Assembly (NCBI GenBank): GCA_946807835.1
Contig: OX327695.1
Coordinates: 25,712,501 to 25,776,500, forward strand
DNA length: 64,000 nucleotides
Reading direction: 5' to 3'
DNA from: Ailanthus altissimus
Taxonomy: Eukaryota; Streptophyta; Magnoliopsida; Sapindales; Simaroubaceae
Below the pieces are notes generated by a model. That model saw nothing but the letters and a program-made list of their open reading frames with translations, had not been told where the DNA came from and made no database searches. Shown piece by piece: positions 45,523 through 57,649 of the stretch; within the stretch, counting starts at the first letter, position 1, and every line of letters starts with the position of its first letter. The position numbers and the translations under genes are program-made.

Positions 45523-48500
45523 TATTGGAGATGATGTTTACGTGTTATTTTATTTTGTATGAATATTTATTATTTAATATATATAATAAACATTATAATA
45601 AATCGTTAATATTTAACTACATAGTACTAAACTTGTTATTTTTCAAACATTGTAGATCTAAATGAGTTTAAATCTAATCTAAAAGTGTTTAAGTCAGTGT
45701 TAAAAGTTAGCATTCTAAGAGTCTAACCTTATCCGAAATGAGACAAAAACTTAAAAATATATTGATAATGACAAAATTACAAGAAATTACAAATAGTGTT
45801 AAGAAATATCATTATGAAATATGTTCTCGAAAACATAATTCTTGATTTATGTTTGCAGACATAAGTCAATCAGTGAACCTCCCAGATCAATATATATCTA
45901 TATCTAAAATTTTCAAACAGTTAATTTTAGCATACCGTAGGCTTAGTGGACACTTATATAGGCAAGCATGTATTTAATGAGGACTGGGTACTGAACAAAC
46001 TCATAAGGATCTCTAATAGACATTCCATAAAGCCGTCAATGTAAGGTCTTCTTCAATTGAGTAGTATTCATAGTCATTTGACTTGAGCACCACGGTTGAC
46101 TTGTGAGTAATCTACCATATTTTAATTCCATGCATATTAAAAACCTTTTATGGTCTGACCTTTAGGTGTCATTAGGTATGGTTCGATACTCATGGAGTTC
46201 GGTATGCATAGATATGGGATATCTTAGCTCATATAGGTGAGTTATATATCCTGATGCTCCGAGATTATATTTTGAGAATTCTTATGGCCATAAGTACAAA
46301 TCTCGAAAAAGAGTTTTTCGCAAGATTAAACAATATCACAAAAGTGTTTGCAAATATTGTTTATGAAAATATAAATTTGGACATAATTTCATAGTCGAGC
46401 ATATAAAATTTTGACGGTAATGATCTATATCTCTACTATTCTAGAATATAGATGACGAAACTATTGAGAATCTAATGTATGTAGGTGTATACATGTGCTA
46501 TTGTGCCTATTGCCTAAATACGTATCAAATACGAATTTAAACGCGGCAGAAGCGTAAAACATGTAATAATCATAATAAATAAATATATTAATTACATTAA
46601 TATATAAATAGGGTAAAGAACTCACCTCAACGTGTAACGTTATACACGTATTTTACTCGAAGTTCGCATGGAGACCAACTCGTTGGCAATTCTAGTCACC
46701 AATACAGTGGATTTGATGAGCTAGAACAGTAGCCCTATACGCAGCACTAGGTTTAACTCTTAAACTCCAAAATGGCCGATGTGTGTTTACATCCTTTTCT
46801 CCAAAAGGATAAGAAATGGAGAGTTTGAAGCAATCCACCATTGCTTCATTTGGAACCAAAGAGAAAAATGAAACAATTTTTTTTTTTTCTTCTTCTTCTT
46901 TCTCCGGTTCTTCTTTCTCTTTTCTCTCTATTTCCCTTTCTTTTCTCTCGGCCAAAATGACCAGTACACATTCACTTTCTCATCTTTCTCTATTTAAATA
47001 AATATAATAAAATATTAATATAATATAATATAATATATATAATAAGAGAAATATTTTAATTATTTAACAATTAAATAATCAAAGTGTGAAATGACCATTT
47101 TGCTCCTCATGAATAGTTACCAAGTCTACCCCCTAGTGGGTTCTACCAAACTCGCACTTGGGTAAACTCAATCAATGATCCACAATACGCCATGTGTCAT
47201 TATACAATTAGTAAATAATAATTATTGACTAATTATTGTATTTAACACTTAAATACAAACACGTACGCACTCTCGTGGTATTGCTGAATATTGCTAGATT
47301 AAACATTTTAATTCGGCAGGCTGCCCCAATGCACAACGAGAACACTCCATATCGCGGGACTCCCTAGGTCCTACGCCCGGTTCGTCAAATGAAATTATTC
47401 TATGAATCCGTGAGCAATGTCCTACGCACATGTCACGAATATACAAATCAGTGCGTTGAACCATGCAAGTTAAGGTTACAACACATACGTATAGCCTTTC
47501 CGTCATGATATCCTGGATGTGTGGAGATATAAATTATCACCGTCAAATCCCTTAATGATCATCCACGTCTTATCTCCAGACTTGTATCTTATTGAATAAT
47601 ATGTGCAAACTTTTTTGCCATATTATTCCACCTTGGCGGAAATTTTTCTCGGGATTAATGCTTGTGGTCACAAGACTTTTCGAGATACAATCTTGAAGCA
47701 TCTGGATATTGAACTCCCTACACGAACTGACGAATCTCATATCTGTACACACCAGACTCCATAAGCATCATACCATACCCAGCGATCACACCATAAAAGG
47801 TCTGTGACATGCGTAGAACCAAAGTATAGTGGATCACTTATAAGTCCACCGTGGCACTCAGGTCAAAAGACCACGTATACTATTCAACTCGAGAGAACCC
47901 TCCGTTGATGGCTTATATAGGATGTCTATCGAAGGCCCTCGTAAGTTAGTCTCATATCCAGTCCTAACTGGATACCCATAGGTCAATACGAGTTCCAAGC
48001 TCACAGTCGGCTAGGAACGACCATCTATACCCTATAGGTACGACATATGCTGATCTATATATAAAGGTATCCACCGATAGACTTGCATCGGCAGAAATAG
48101 ATCAAGGACAATTATTCGAGAATATACTTGCGCAATTGGCATTTTCTAGCACCTGATTGCAATTCTTGCAACTATGCAGTTACTAGTATATTTCCAGGTC
48201 TATGTCTCATTACAGATAATGCTCCAACTCTTGGATCTGCTGAGTATTATAACCAGCTAACACTTAGTTGTGTTAACATTTAGCATTTATATCTCTCAGC
48301 ATAGCTAACTGTAAGCCCTTATCTAAACTCTTTTAAATCTGACCTGAACTTCTTTAGATCTACAATGTTTGTAAAGTTACATTGCATAATATAATATTAA
48401 TGGGTATTAGCGATTTAATGAGAATGTACACTTGTATAAATATACAAGTGTATGTACATTCAGGGATGACACATAAGTACTAACCCTAATAGAAACTACT

Positions 48501-49347
48501 ATAAATATATGCTTAACTTCAGCTTATATGGTTCAATGCTCGCTTTGTAATATCTGTAATGTATGTGTGGGACATTGTTTACGAATTTTTGAAAGAGTTT
48601 CATAAGATAAACTAGTATGAACCTAGAGAATTTTACAATATAAAATATACTCGTTATTCACTAGAGTTGCGAACTGGATCAAACAATTCAATCCTAAAAA
48701 TTTTAAAAAGTTAATTTGTTTCAAAATCTTTCAATAACACATATGTCAAAGTTTAAATATTAAGTTTATATTTTATTAATTAAAGTAGTTAATTAATAAA
48801 ATTAAGACACGTGACATCATGCATGGCTTATAAAGATGACAAATGTTACTCATGCAAATAATTTGCATGATTATGCTTGACACTTGGCAACATACACGAT
48901 ATATGCTTTGTTTTATTCTTAGACAAATGTTCACATGCAAAAAAAAAAAATGAAAGTTGTTCATTTGTTAAGTGTGCAAAAATCAGCCAAACGAGAATAG
49001 CTTTAAAAAAATTTACATTTAAGTCCTTTTAGAGAAAACACAAGAGTTGTTCAATTTGATCCTACTAGAAATTTGAAATAAGCTATTATTTTAGTTTTTC
49101 AATTCTATCAATTGTTGAAGACTAAAATTATTTAAAGATTCATTTTAAGTAAGCTTTAAAAATTAAAATTTCACTGAATCATCTTTAAGGATAAATTTTT
49201 TAATTTGTTAATATAACGAATTTACATTAAGTGTGTATTTATTAAATAAAAAATTAAATTTTAATTTTACTATCCAATATATGTATGACATGCATTAATT
49301 TATTCAATGAATGTGCTATCATATGCATGAACATTTAAACACCAACA
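45523..49347 (-). repeat. Solo LTR E, reverse copy, split by solo LTR D
   Basis: Parts 45523-46461 and 48497-49347 (about 1790 bp in all) match the LTR family in reverse orientation. The start TATTGGAGATGATGTTTACG corresponds to the reverse complement of ...CGTAAGCACAAATCCCAACA, and the end AAACACCAACA to the complement of TGTTGGGTGTTT. Flanks AGTTT and AATTC differ at two positions, both transitions, so the target duplication is uncertain. This copy is older than D. Confidence 0.75.
46462..48491 (+). repeat. Solo LTR D, TSD GAAAC
   Basis: 2030 bp flanked by GAAAC at 46457-46461 and 48492-48496. The ends (TATTGAG and CCTAATA) are each altered from the family TGTTGGG/CCCAACA by transitions. 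Internal blocks shared with copies A-C include GTGACATGCGTAGAACCAAAG and the final ATGACACATAAGTAC. No internal domain. Confidence 0.85.
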
Positions 49348-49559
49348 AATTCATGCTTTTAATACTCTATACTTTCACAATTGAAAGAATTGAGAAACTC
49401 ACTTAATTTATATCATCAAATCAATCATGTTATTAGCATACATGTTTTCTCAAATATATTACAAACGTTTTCTTAATATTATCACATAAGTATTTTTTTT
49501 AAATTAAAAAAAAGGTTAGTTAGAAATATCCACCTTATCCTTGAGTAGGTTATAATAAA

Positions 49560-50403
49560 TTAGGGATATTATTATGAATATCTTTGAGTTTTGGCCTAAT
49601 TTTATTGTCAATTTTAAAAAATAAATAGTAATATCTAACTATTAAAAAATATTTTATAAAAATTAACAAAATTACGTAAAATGACTAAATTATCCTTTTA
49701 GACATAAAAATTAATAAAATGATCATCTAATCTTGCACAACAAACGAGAAACACATTTTTTTTATAAAACATTACTTTTAAATAATAAATTAATAATATA
49801 TTTTTATTTTTTAATTAATAATATAATTATTATATTAAAAATATAATTAAAGTAAAATAAATTTAAAAATCTAAAGAAAAAAATTAAAAACGCTGCTATT
49901 GTAGCAACTATTTTTAGCCGCTACAACAGTGGCCACTTTTGGCCGCAAGCAGTAGCCATTTGTGGCCGCGTGAAACGGCCAAAGCAGCAACCATTTGTGG
50001 CCGCTGCAACAACAGCCACTCTTCGCCATGAGTAGTGACCATTTATGATCGCGTGTAATAGCCATTTTAACCCCTGCAATTGCGGCCATTTTTTTAATTT
50101 TATTTATGTTTATTTTTTAAAAAAAATAATAATAATAAAATATTTTGTGTGTGATTGAATATAAGGATATGATTATTTGAATTTAGGGATAAATGTGTTT
50201 AAATACATAAATAATAGTATTTGGACATGAGATAAAGATTATTTAGACACTAGATAACGGCATTAAAATAACAATATTATTATTTTTTAATTAATTTTAA
50301 CAAAAAAAAATTTGATGATTACGCATTACTGTTTATTTTTTAAAGTTGAGGGTATTAATGAAATTAAATCAAAACTCAAGAATATTTATGATAATATCCC
50401 TAA
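49560..50403. mobile_element. Long-TIR MITE-like element
   Basis: An 844-bp segment whose first 95 or so bases are repeated inverted at its end: left TTAGGGATATTATTATGAAT and right the complement of TTAGGGATATTATCATAAAT, continuing through GAGTTTTG and TTTAAAAAATAAAYAGTAAT. If the first and last two bases are excluded, a TA dinucleotide flanks both sides, as in Tc1/mariner insertions; this is not decisive. It has no transposase; the centre is a GC-rich minisatellite. Confidence 0.72.
49890..50095. repeat. GC-rich minisatellite inside the long-TIR element
   Basis: Six or so diverged copies of a unit of about 34 bases built on AGCAGTAGCCATTTGTGGCCGC. It stands out sharply in base composition from the AT-rich arms. 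A 72-codon minus-strand frame across it (50089-49871) is a by-product of the repeat. Confidence 0.7.
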
Positions 50404-52243
50404 ATTCAAATATACATAATTATCTATAAAAATCATATATAATAATATGTAAAGGACAATTGGATTCTCAAAAATTTTTAAAAGTGACACTTTAATCCTT
50501 TAGTTTTGAAAATACACAAATGCACCATCTTTCGTTAATTTTTTATGTTAAATTAAATAATAATTATTATAATTATTATAGTACCTTTAATCAACAATTG
50601 ACTAGTATTGACCTGTTGTTATGGAATAATAAAAAAGAAACATGTGAATATGACAGAAACGAGAAAAAATAAGTTTCATATATATATATATATATTGAAG
50701 CCATCGAGTAAAACTTAGTGCAAAATATATATTTCAATCTCTCGAGGACAAGACAGATCCATGATCAGGTAGTATATGAAAAAAAAAGACATGATGGAAA
50801 AGGGATCGACTCCTTCATGGGGGGTCTCTTCAGCGTCTCGTTAGTTTTGGTGTGGGGATCTATTTTTAACGTAGTAGAAGGGATCTTTTGCTTTTTTTTA
50901 GAGAGAAAAAAAAAAAAATGAAGGCATGCAAGTGGGTGCCCTTTGGAATTTAACTGGGTCTCTGGTCTTCATCGATTAAAATATTTTTGTGGGATATTTG
51001 ATAACAATACTTGTGGTGGTTGTGTGAAAATGACGAAAGGTGACGGCCTATTGATTTGATCGTACAGAAGGCCACACATGCTCCTCCATTTGTTTGATGG
51101 TGGGCGTCCGCCCTGTTTAATTCAAAATTAAATTGATCTGAATTAAAAAATTTAATTCAATTTGAGTTTGATTTTATTTATTTAAAATTGATTGATTTAA
51201 TTTTAGTTTAATTTTAATTTAACAGTTTAAATTAAAAAAATACATTGAAAATTTAAAAAAATAAAAAATTAATTTAGTATTCTAAAAAATAAAATCAATC
51301 AATTTTAAAAAGTAGAACTAATTAATTCCAATTAGTTAAAATTGATCAATTTCAATTTTGATTCAATTTGAACCTAAACCGAACTGAAATCGGCTCTACC
51401 TAACTCTACAACTTTTGTCCTACGGCAAATGCAATCAAAATAGCAGATCCAAAGCTTTATCAAATATCATTTTGGCCGTTTAAGTTTCCCTTGGCACCAT
51501 TATCGATTATTAGAGTTTTGCCCCTTTACAACTTCTACGAAAATAGGAAAATCTCTTTTTTACTAACTTGAATTCTAATAAGATTTGAAAAGTAAGAGAT
51601 TGATTGTTATATTGGGAGAGGTTTTTTAATCCCAACTTATTTATCAAGATATAAGTTTGTTCGTGTCTGACACATTCAATAGGAAATTTTTTTATTTTAC
51701 TGAAAAGAAGGGTTTAAACTTTATTTTGACTTGGTCAAAGTTTTTATACGATTAATTAAAAAAATATTTTATACCTATTTTACTTTTTTTAAAATACACT
51801 CCAAATCAAACTCTATATATAAATTTAACATGATGCCACGTGGCATCACCCGCCACATGATAATTTTTTTAAAAATTTATTAAAAAATTTAATATTTTAT
51901 TATTTATTTTATTAAATTTATTATTTATTCTAACTTTATTATAAATACATCATTTTCTCTCTCTTTCTCTCATTCTCTTACTCTAGAATACTCAAATTTT
52001 TCCTAAATTCACTATCACATCTACACACAATATGTAGATCGACTCAAAACGCATGATATTTTAAAAAATAAAAGTGAAATAATCGATTGTGTACTTAAAA
52101 AAATAAAAATAAGACAAAAATTGGTGAGTTTTTATTTTTTGTTTGTTGTTATTGTATTTTTGTTGTTGGTTTGTGGATGTAGAGTTAAAATGTGTAAATT
52201 TAGTATTAAAATAAGATTAAAAACATGTGTAAAAAGTAAAAAA
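50404..52243. other. Intergenic with a dispersed repeat and a palindrome
   Basis: 50451-50620 matches, in inverted orientation, 61640-61830 (shared AAAGTGACACTTTA, AAAATACRYAAATRCACC, GTACCYTTRATCAACARTTG). 51120-51380 is rich in AATTGATT-type words with AACCGAACTGAAATCGG near 51376. A perfect 18-bp palindrome lies at 51831-51848. The 67-codon frame at 50718-50921 has no support. Confidence 0.5.
51831..51848. promoter_or_regulatory. 18-bp palindrome containing a G-box
   Basis: TGATGCCACGTGGCATCA is a perfect inverted repeat centred on CACGTG, the core bound by plant bZIP and bHLH factors. No gene start lies nearby, so a regulatory role is unproven. Confidence 0.4.
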
Positions 52244-52676
52244 CAACAATAAAATGACCAAAAATTATGGATTCAATGTCGGATCTGCGTGCATCTCGTG
52301 ATGCATGCGCCAAACTAATGCGTGCCCTAATGCCCGCATATCAAGGCGCGTTGCTAAGTTGATACATGCCCTGCACCCTAGCGGGCTGCCAAGTTGATAC
52401 GTGCACATCAGGGCACGCATCACCTTGTTCCACATGGCACCACATGGCATTTTTGAATAACAACAATAAAATGACCAAAAATTATGGATTCAATGCCGGA
52501 TCTGCGTGCATCTCGTGATGCATGCGCCAAACTAATGCGTGCCCTAATGCCCGCATATCAAGGCGCGTTGCTAAGTTAATACATGCCCTGCACCCTAGCG
52601 GGCTGCCAAGTTGATACGTGCACATCAGGGCACGCATCACCTTGTTCCACATGGCACCACATGGCATTTTTGAATA
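52244..52676. repeat. 217-bp tandem duplication, two nearly identical copies
   Basis: Copies 52244-52460 and 52461-52676 differ at about two positions (GTCGG/GCCGG and AAGTTGATAC/AAGTTAATAC), so the duplication is very recent compared with the surrounding decay. Each copy is GC-rich, has GCGTGCCCTAATGCCCGC and CACATGGCACCACATGGCAT, and contains two diverged AAGTT(G/A)ATAC(A/G)TGC sub-repeats. A 61-codon minus-strand frame is present in both but looks incidental. Confidence 0.92.
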
Positions 52677-53699
52677 TTTTTTAAGAAAATTAATATTTAT
52701 TTATATTAAGTTTTATTTTTTATTTTTTATTTTTTATTTTTATATATTTATATTCAATATTTTGTATTATTTTTAATTATTAAATATAATTATACAAAAT
52801 TAACAATTATTTTTTGTATTATTTTTTTTCAGGTGTCGCTAATATTATCTTAGCGCAAAATTCAATCACTATATGCTTTTGAAAAAATAAAAGAGTTCTA
52901 GTCATTGTTTTGAGAGATACATTAGATATCAAAATATACACATGGTAGTTTTAAAAAATATTAAAAATGAAGCGTTGTTAAGAAGAATTTGTCATCTTCT
53001 AAAAGAGCACCACGTGACCAATTTTTCCAAATTTTTTATTTAAATAATTTTTTTTTGAGTTATAATAATATTTCTTTTTTAAATTATTTGAAATATTATT
53101 ATAATTATAGATTTTATTTTGTTATGATAATAATTATAATTATTATTAATTAAAAACAAAAAAAAGAAGAAGCACACGTGTGCTTTGCAAGATATGTGCT
53201 TCTTCTTTTTTTTCTTTTTTTTTTGTTATAACTTTATTTTAAAATTGATAAAAAAAATAAACTAAAAAATTAAAATAATAAAATAATTAATTAAAAAATA
53301 AACTTGTGCTTCTTTTGTTAAAGTTATAAATTATATAATAATATTTAAAATAATTTAGAAAACAAATATTATTAAAATTAAAAAGAAAAATTATTTTTAA
53401 TTTATTTTTTAAATTAATTTTTATTTTTGATTTCATAATTAATTATTTTATTTTTAATTTCTTAATATTTTTTTAATTAATTTATTTTTTAAATATTTAT
53501 TTTAATTAAATTTTTAGTTATAACTTAATTAAAAAATAATTTATTTGAAAATATTATTTAAAAAATATAAAAAAAATAATATGCTTTTTCTTTTTTTATA
53601 AAATATTTAACATAATTTAAAAAGATATTATTATTAAAAAAACACAACAAGTGATACGTGTCGATCAGCTTTGTTTTAATTAATTAAAAAATATTATTT
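52677..53699. other. Very AT-rich intergenic stretch with a strong hairpin
   Basis: No frame of note. 53158-53210 forms a hairpin whose arms are AAAAGAAGAAGCACA and TGTGCTTCTTCTTTT, with the palindrome GCACACGTGTGC (53172-53183) on one side. The rest is nearly pure A/T. Confidence 0.6.
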
Positions 53700-54150
53700 A
53701 AAATAGACTTTTAATCCAATTTTCTTATAAATTAACAAACAATATCTTTTAAAGTCAGATTCCTGAGATTGTAAGGAATATGTCTCATAATTCATGAATT
53801 GCAACATACATATACCCACTAGAATGCGTCTCAAAAGTCAATAAGATATCATCTAAAGACTCATTACTCAAGTCATATTTAATGAATCTAATTTTATCTT
53901 CACGATTTATAGACAGCATTCATAAAGTACGACAACATGTGTTACAAGTCATACGTGCACACTTGTAATAAACACTTAATCTTTTTGTCATTCTTTTTTT
54001 TTGTAAAAGAGTTTTTACTTAAGTCAGGCATGTAAAAAATTAATGAGTCTGAAAACTCGCCTGCCAATCGAACATTGGCTTCAATTAACCAATGTACATC
54101 AACAGGTATATTCATAATCATTAATAACCTTAATCTTTCACATCTTTCTT
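53700..54150 (-). repeat. Left arm of a 450-bp inverted repeat
   Basis: The reverse complement of this stretch matches 57650-58105 over its whole length with scattered changes, for example TTAGATGATATCTTATTGAC and TTTTCAGACTCATTAATTTT. On the minus strand it keeps much of the reading frame seen in the right arm (MTKRLSVYYKCARMTCNT and EDKIRFIK.DLS.ESLDDIL), with two stops. Confidence 0.85.
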
Positions 54151-54359
54151 GGTAAATTGAGTAATTGCAGGAATAGAGTAATTAAGCTTTGATTAATTAA
54201 GTAATTAGAGCTGTAAGCTTTGATTAATTAACCTAAAAATTGAGTAAGGATGTAACCTTAATCTTTCACATTTTAATGATATGGTCTTCCATTTTTAGTA
54301 ACTTCTAACACTTTGATTAATTACAGAAATAGAGTAATGAAGTTTTCGTTTGGAAACAT
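54151..54359. repeat. Direct repeats between inverted arm and pol
   Basis: Two diverged copies of CTTAATCTTTCACAT...GTAATTGCAGGAATAGAGTAAT-like sequence lie within 54128-54340, each ending in an AATAGAGTAAT(T/G)AAG motif. No coding frame. Confidence 0.5.
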
Positions 54360-57300
54360 GACACTTTAGCTCAATGTTGTCAATATGTGTAAGTAACCAC
54401 ATGAGGAATGGGATGAAAGTGAAGAAGCCAACAAGATTGAAACAATTATGGAGGATCATATTCAAAAAGAGAATTCTATTGATCCCTTAAAAATTTGTTT
54501 AATGAATTCATTTGAGTCAAATATGCAATTAGATCCTAAAATCTCTAACATATATTCTTTACTTGATTGTGTACAGGTGATCGAAAATAAAAGATGGAAC
54601 CAAAGTTTGAAGAATTAGGAGAAAAAAAAGAAAAGTAGAACAAAATTCTAAAGTTGGAGTTGAAATCGCTACCTGAATAGCTAAAATATGCATTTCTTGG
54701 AGAGAAACAAACTTACCATGTGATAATTTCTTCTACACTTACAAGCAAACAAGAAGGTAAGTTACTTGAAGTATTAAAAATGCATAAAAATACAATATGG
54801 TGAACTTTAAAAGACATAAAAGACAATAATCCTTTGATTTGTACACATACAATATACCTAAAGGATAATACCAAAACTTTTCAATAACTCCAAAAGAGAT
54901 TAAACCCATATAAGAAAAAGGTAGTGAAAGTCGAAGTTCTTAAATTACTTGAAGTTGAAATGATCTATCCTATTTCAGATAATAAGTAGGTAAGTCCTAC
55001 TCAGATAGTACTGAAAAAATTTGGAATAACAGTCATTGAAAATGATAAAGGTGAGTTAATATCAACTTAAGTCTCATCTAGTTGGAGGATGTGCATAAAT
55101 TGTAGGAAGTTGAACTCTGCCACTAGAAAATATCATTTTTCTTTACTACTCCTTAACCAAATTTTAGAAATAGTATGTTAAGCATTTTAGTGACATGGTT
55201 GAGCATTATTCAGAAGTTTTCATGAATGATTTAACTATATTTGAAAATTCGTTTGATAATTATTTTGAAAACTTAGGAAAGGTCTTAAAAAGATGTGAAG
55301 AAAAATATCTTATGTTAAATTGAAAAAAAAATGTCATTACATAGTCATTTTTGGAATTATTTTGGGACATATAATGTCTTCTAAAGGAATTAAAATAGAT
55401 AAGGTAAAATTTGAACTCATTGCTTATTTGCCTTTACCAAAAGAAGTCCGCTCCTTTTTAGGATATGTTGAATTTTATAGAAGGTTCATAAAAAAATTTA
55501 GTGTTATATCTAGACCTCCTTAACAAAAGATGTATCATTTAAGTGGATTTAAGAGTGCCAAAATTCGTTTGAAAAATTAATTGGCCTTTTAACATTTATT
55601 CATATCATACAATCTCCTAACTGGTATTTACCTTTTGAGCTTATGTGTGATGCCAGTGATTATACTGCTGGTGTTGTATTAGGATAAAGAAAGAAAGATA
55701 AACCTTATGTAATTTATTATACAAATAGAACTTTAAACAGTGCACAAATGAATTATACAACAACTAAAAAAGAATTACTTGCTGTAATATTAGCATTAGA
55801 CAAATTTTGTTCTTACTTAATTAGTTCTTCAACTGTTGTCTTTACTGACCATGCTGTTGTAAGGTACTTAATATCAAAACATGATGCAAAACTATGACTG
55901 ATTCGATGAATTCTATTACTTTGAGAATTTAATATCACTATCAAGAATAATAAAAGAGCTGAGAATGTTATTACAGATCTATTATCAAGACTCGTACCAT
56001 ATTCATCAACAGAAATAACACTTATTAATAATTTTTTTTCTAATGAATTTTTATTTTCTACTGTTACAATGTCTTGATATGCTAATATTATCAATTTTCT
56101 CGTGACAGGAGAAATGTCACCTTAATAAAATACTCAAAATAAAAAGAAATTTTTAATTGAGGTGAGAAAGTTTTATTAGGATGATCCTTATCTCTTTAAA
56201 TATTATCCTGACCAAATATTTCGAAAATACATACCCAACAATAAGGTAAGTAAAGTTATTGAATTTGGTCATTCTAAAGTATATAAAGGACATTTCTCAT
56301 CAAGGAAAACAGTTGCAAAAATCTTGCAGTATGAATTTTATTGGCCCACTTTATTTAAAAATATATATGCATTTTGTAAAATTTGTAAAAATTGTCAAAA
56401 ATTAGGATCTATTTCAAAACGAAATATGATGCATTTAAACCTCATTCTTGTTATTGAAACTTTGATTGTTGGGGAATAGATTTCATAAGACTATTTTCAC
56501 TATCATTTAGATTTACGTATATTTTAGTCATAGTAGATTATGTCTCAAAATGAATTAAGGCTATTCCACATCGAAATAATAACCATAAAACATATATGAA
56601 TTTTTTTAAAAAAAAATATCTTGAGTCGATTTAGAATTCCTCGAGCCACCATAAGTGATAGGGGTAAGCACTTTTGTATGCTATTTGAAACATTAAAAAT
56701 AAAAACAAATATAGTATTATTCACAAAGTTGCCACCCTTTATCACCCTCAGACAAGTAGACAAGCTGAATTAGCTAAAAATGAGATAAAATAAATTTTAA
56801 AAAAAATTGTAAACCAAAATCGCAAAGACTGGTCTTCAAGACTTAATGATGCACTTTGGGCTTATAGAACTGCTTTTAAAATTTCATTGGGTATGTCTCT
56901 TTATAGGCTAGTTTATGAAAAACTTTATCACTTACCTGTAGAACTTGAGCATAAAGCCTATTAGGTAATTAAAACTTTCAATACAAATCTTGATTCCGTT
57001 GGATAGATACATAAATTACAAATAAATAAACTTGAAGAATTGAGAAATGATGCATATGAGAATTCAAAAATTCATAAAGTTAAAATTAAAACTTTTCATG
57101 ATAAAAAATTTCAAAGAAAAACATTTGCTGTTAGTCATAAGATTTTACTTTATCATTCTCGACTTCACATATTTTCTAAAAAATTAAGATCAAGATAGAG
57201 TGGCCCATTTATTATGAAACATGTGTACCCTTATGGAGTAATTGACATTGAAAATCTTAGAAATGGTATTGTGTTTAAGAAAAATGGGCAAAGACTTAAG

Positions 57301-57369
57301 CCGTTTCTAGAAAACCAAGCTTTTCAAGAAGAATTTGTGTCTCTGTCTGACCTTTATGAGACTAATTGA
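54360..57369 (+). pseudogene. Athila-like gypsy pol remnant (RT, RNase H, integrase)
   Basis: Plus-strand translation across frames shows YAFLGEKQTYHVIISSTLTS (about 54685), RLNPYKKKVVKVEVLKLLE (about 54895), WRMCINCRKLNSATRKYHF (about 55083), then a jump to FSDMVEHYSEVFMNDL (55185-55233): about 60 residues of the RT palm are deleted, and the catalytic FMDD reads FMND. Next are KGIKIDKVKFELI and VRSFLGYVEFYRRFIKKFS (to 55510), RNase H, the integrase zinc region (SRKTVAKILQYEFYWPTLF, CKICKNC; about 56265-56400), the core (WGIDFI, ISDRGKHF, YHPQTSRQAELAKNEIK) and a C-terminus ending RLKPFLENQAFQ. Many stops. The wording matches Athila-group pol. No gag is attached. Confidence 0.87.
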
Positions 57370-57649
57370 TATTTATTGTACATATTTATATATACTTATT
57401 TTTCTTCTAACTTTATTTATTTTTTGTACTTGCTGGTTAATAGAATATTTTTGTGTTAGGTTTTATTTTAAGCTCCGGTTAAGTAGCAGATAATGGTACT
57501 TCAGGATATTTCAAGTCAATTTTGTTAGTTTCTCATAATTACTGATACCTTCTCTTCTTCTCCTTTCTAAAAACAATGGACGACATTATAATGAATTTGA
57601 AAAAATAATTTCCCGCATTGCCTTAAAATACTTTAAAAGAAATTTACAA

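Noticed and set aside
49871..50089. 72-codon Ala/Cys/Trp-rich ORF
   Set aside because: It is the direct translation of a minisatellite and has no sign of selection.
50718..50921. 67-codon ORF ending in poly-Lys
   Set aside because: Short, in AT-rich repetitive surroundings, no recognisable motif or promoter.
52265..52667. Two identical 61-codon minus-strand ORFs (MPCGAMWNK...)
   Set aside because: They are identical because the DNA is a recent tandem duplication, so conservation says nothing about coding; the sequence is itself made of sub-repeats.
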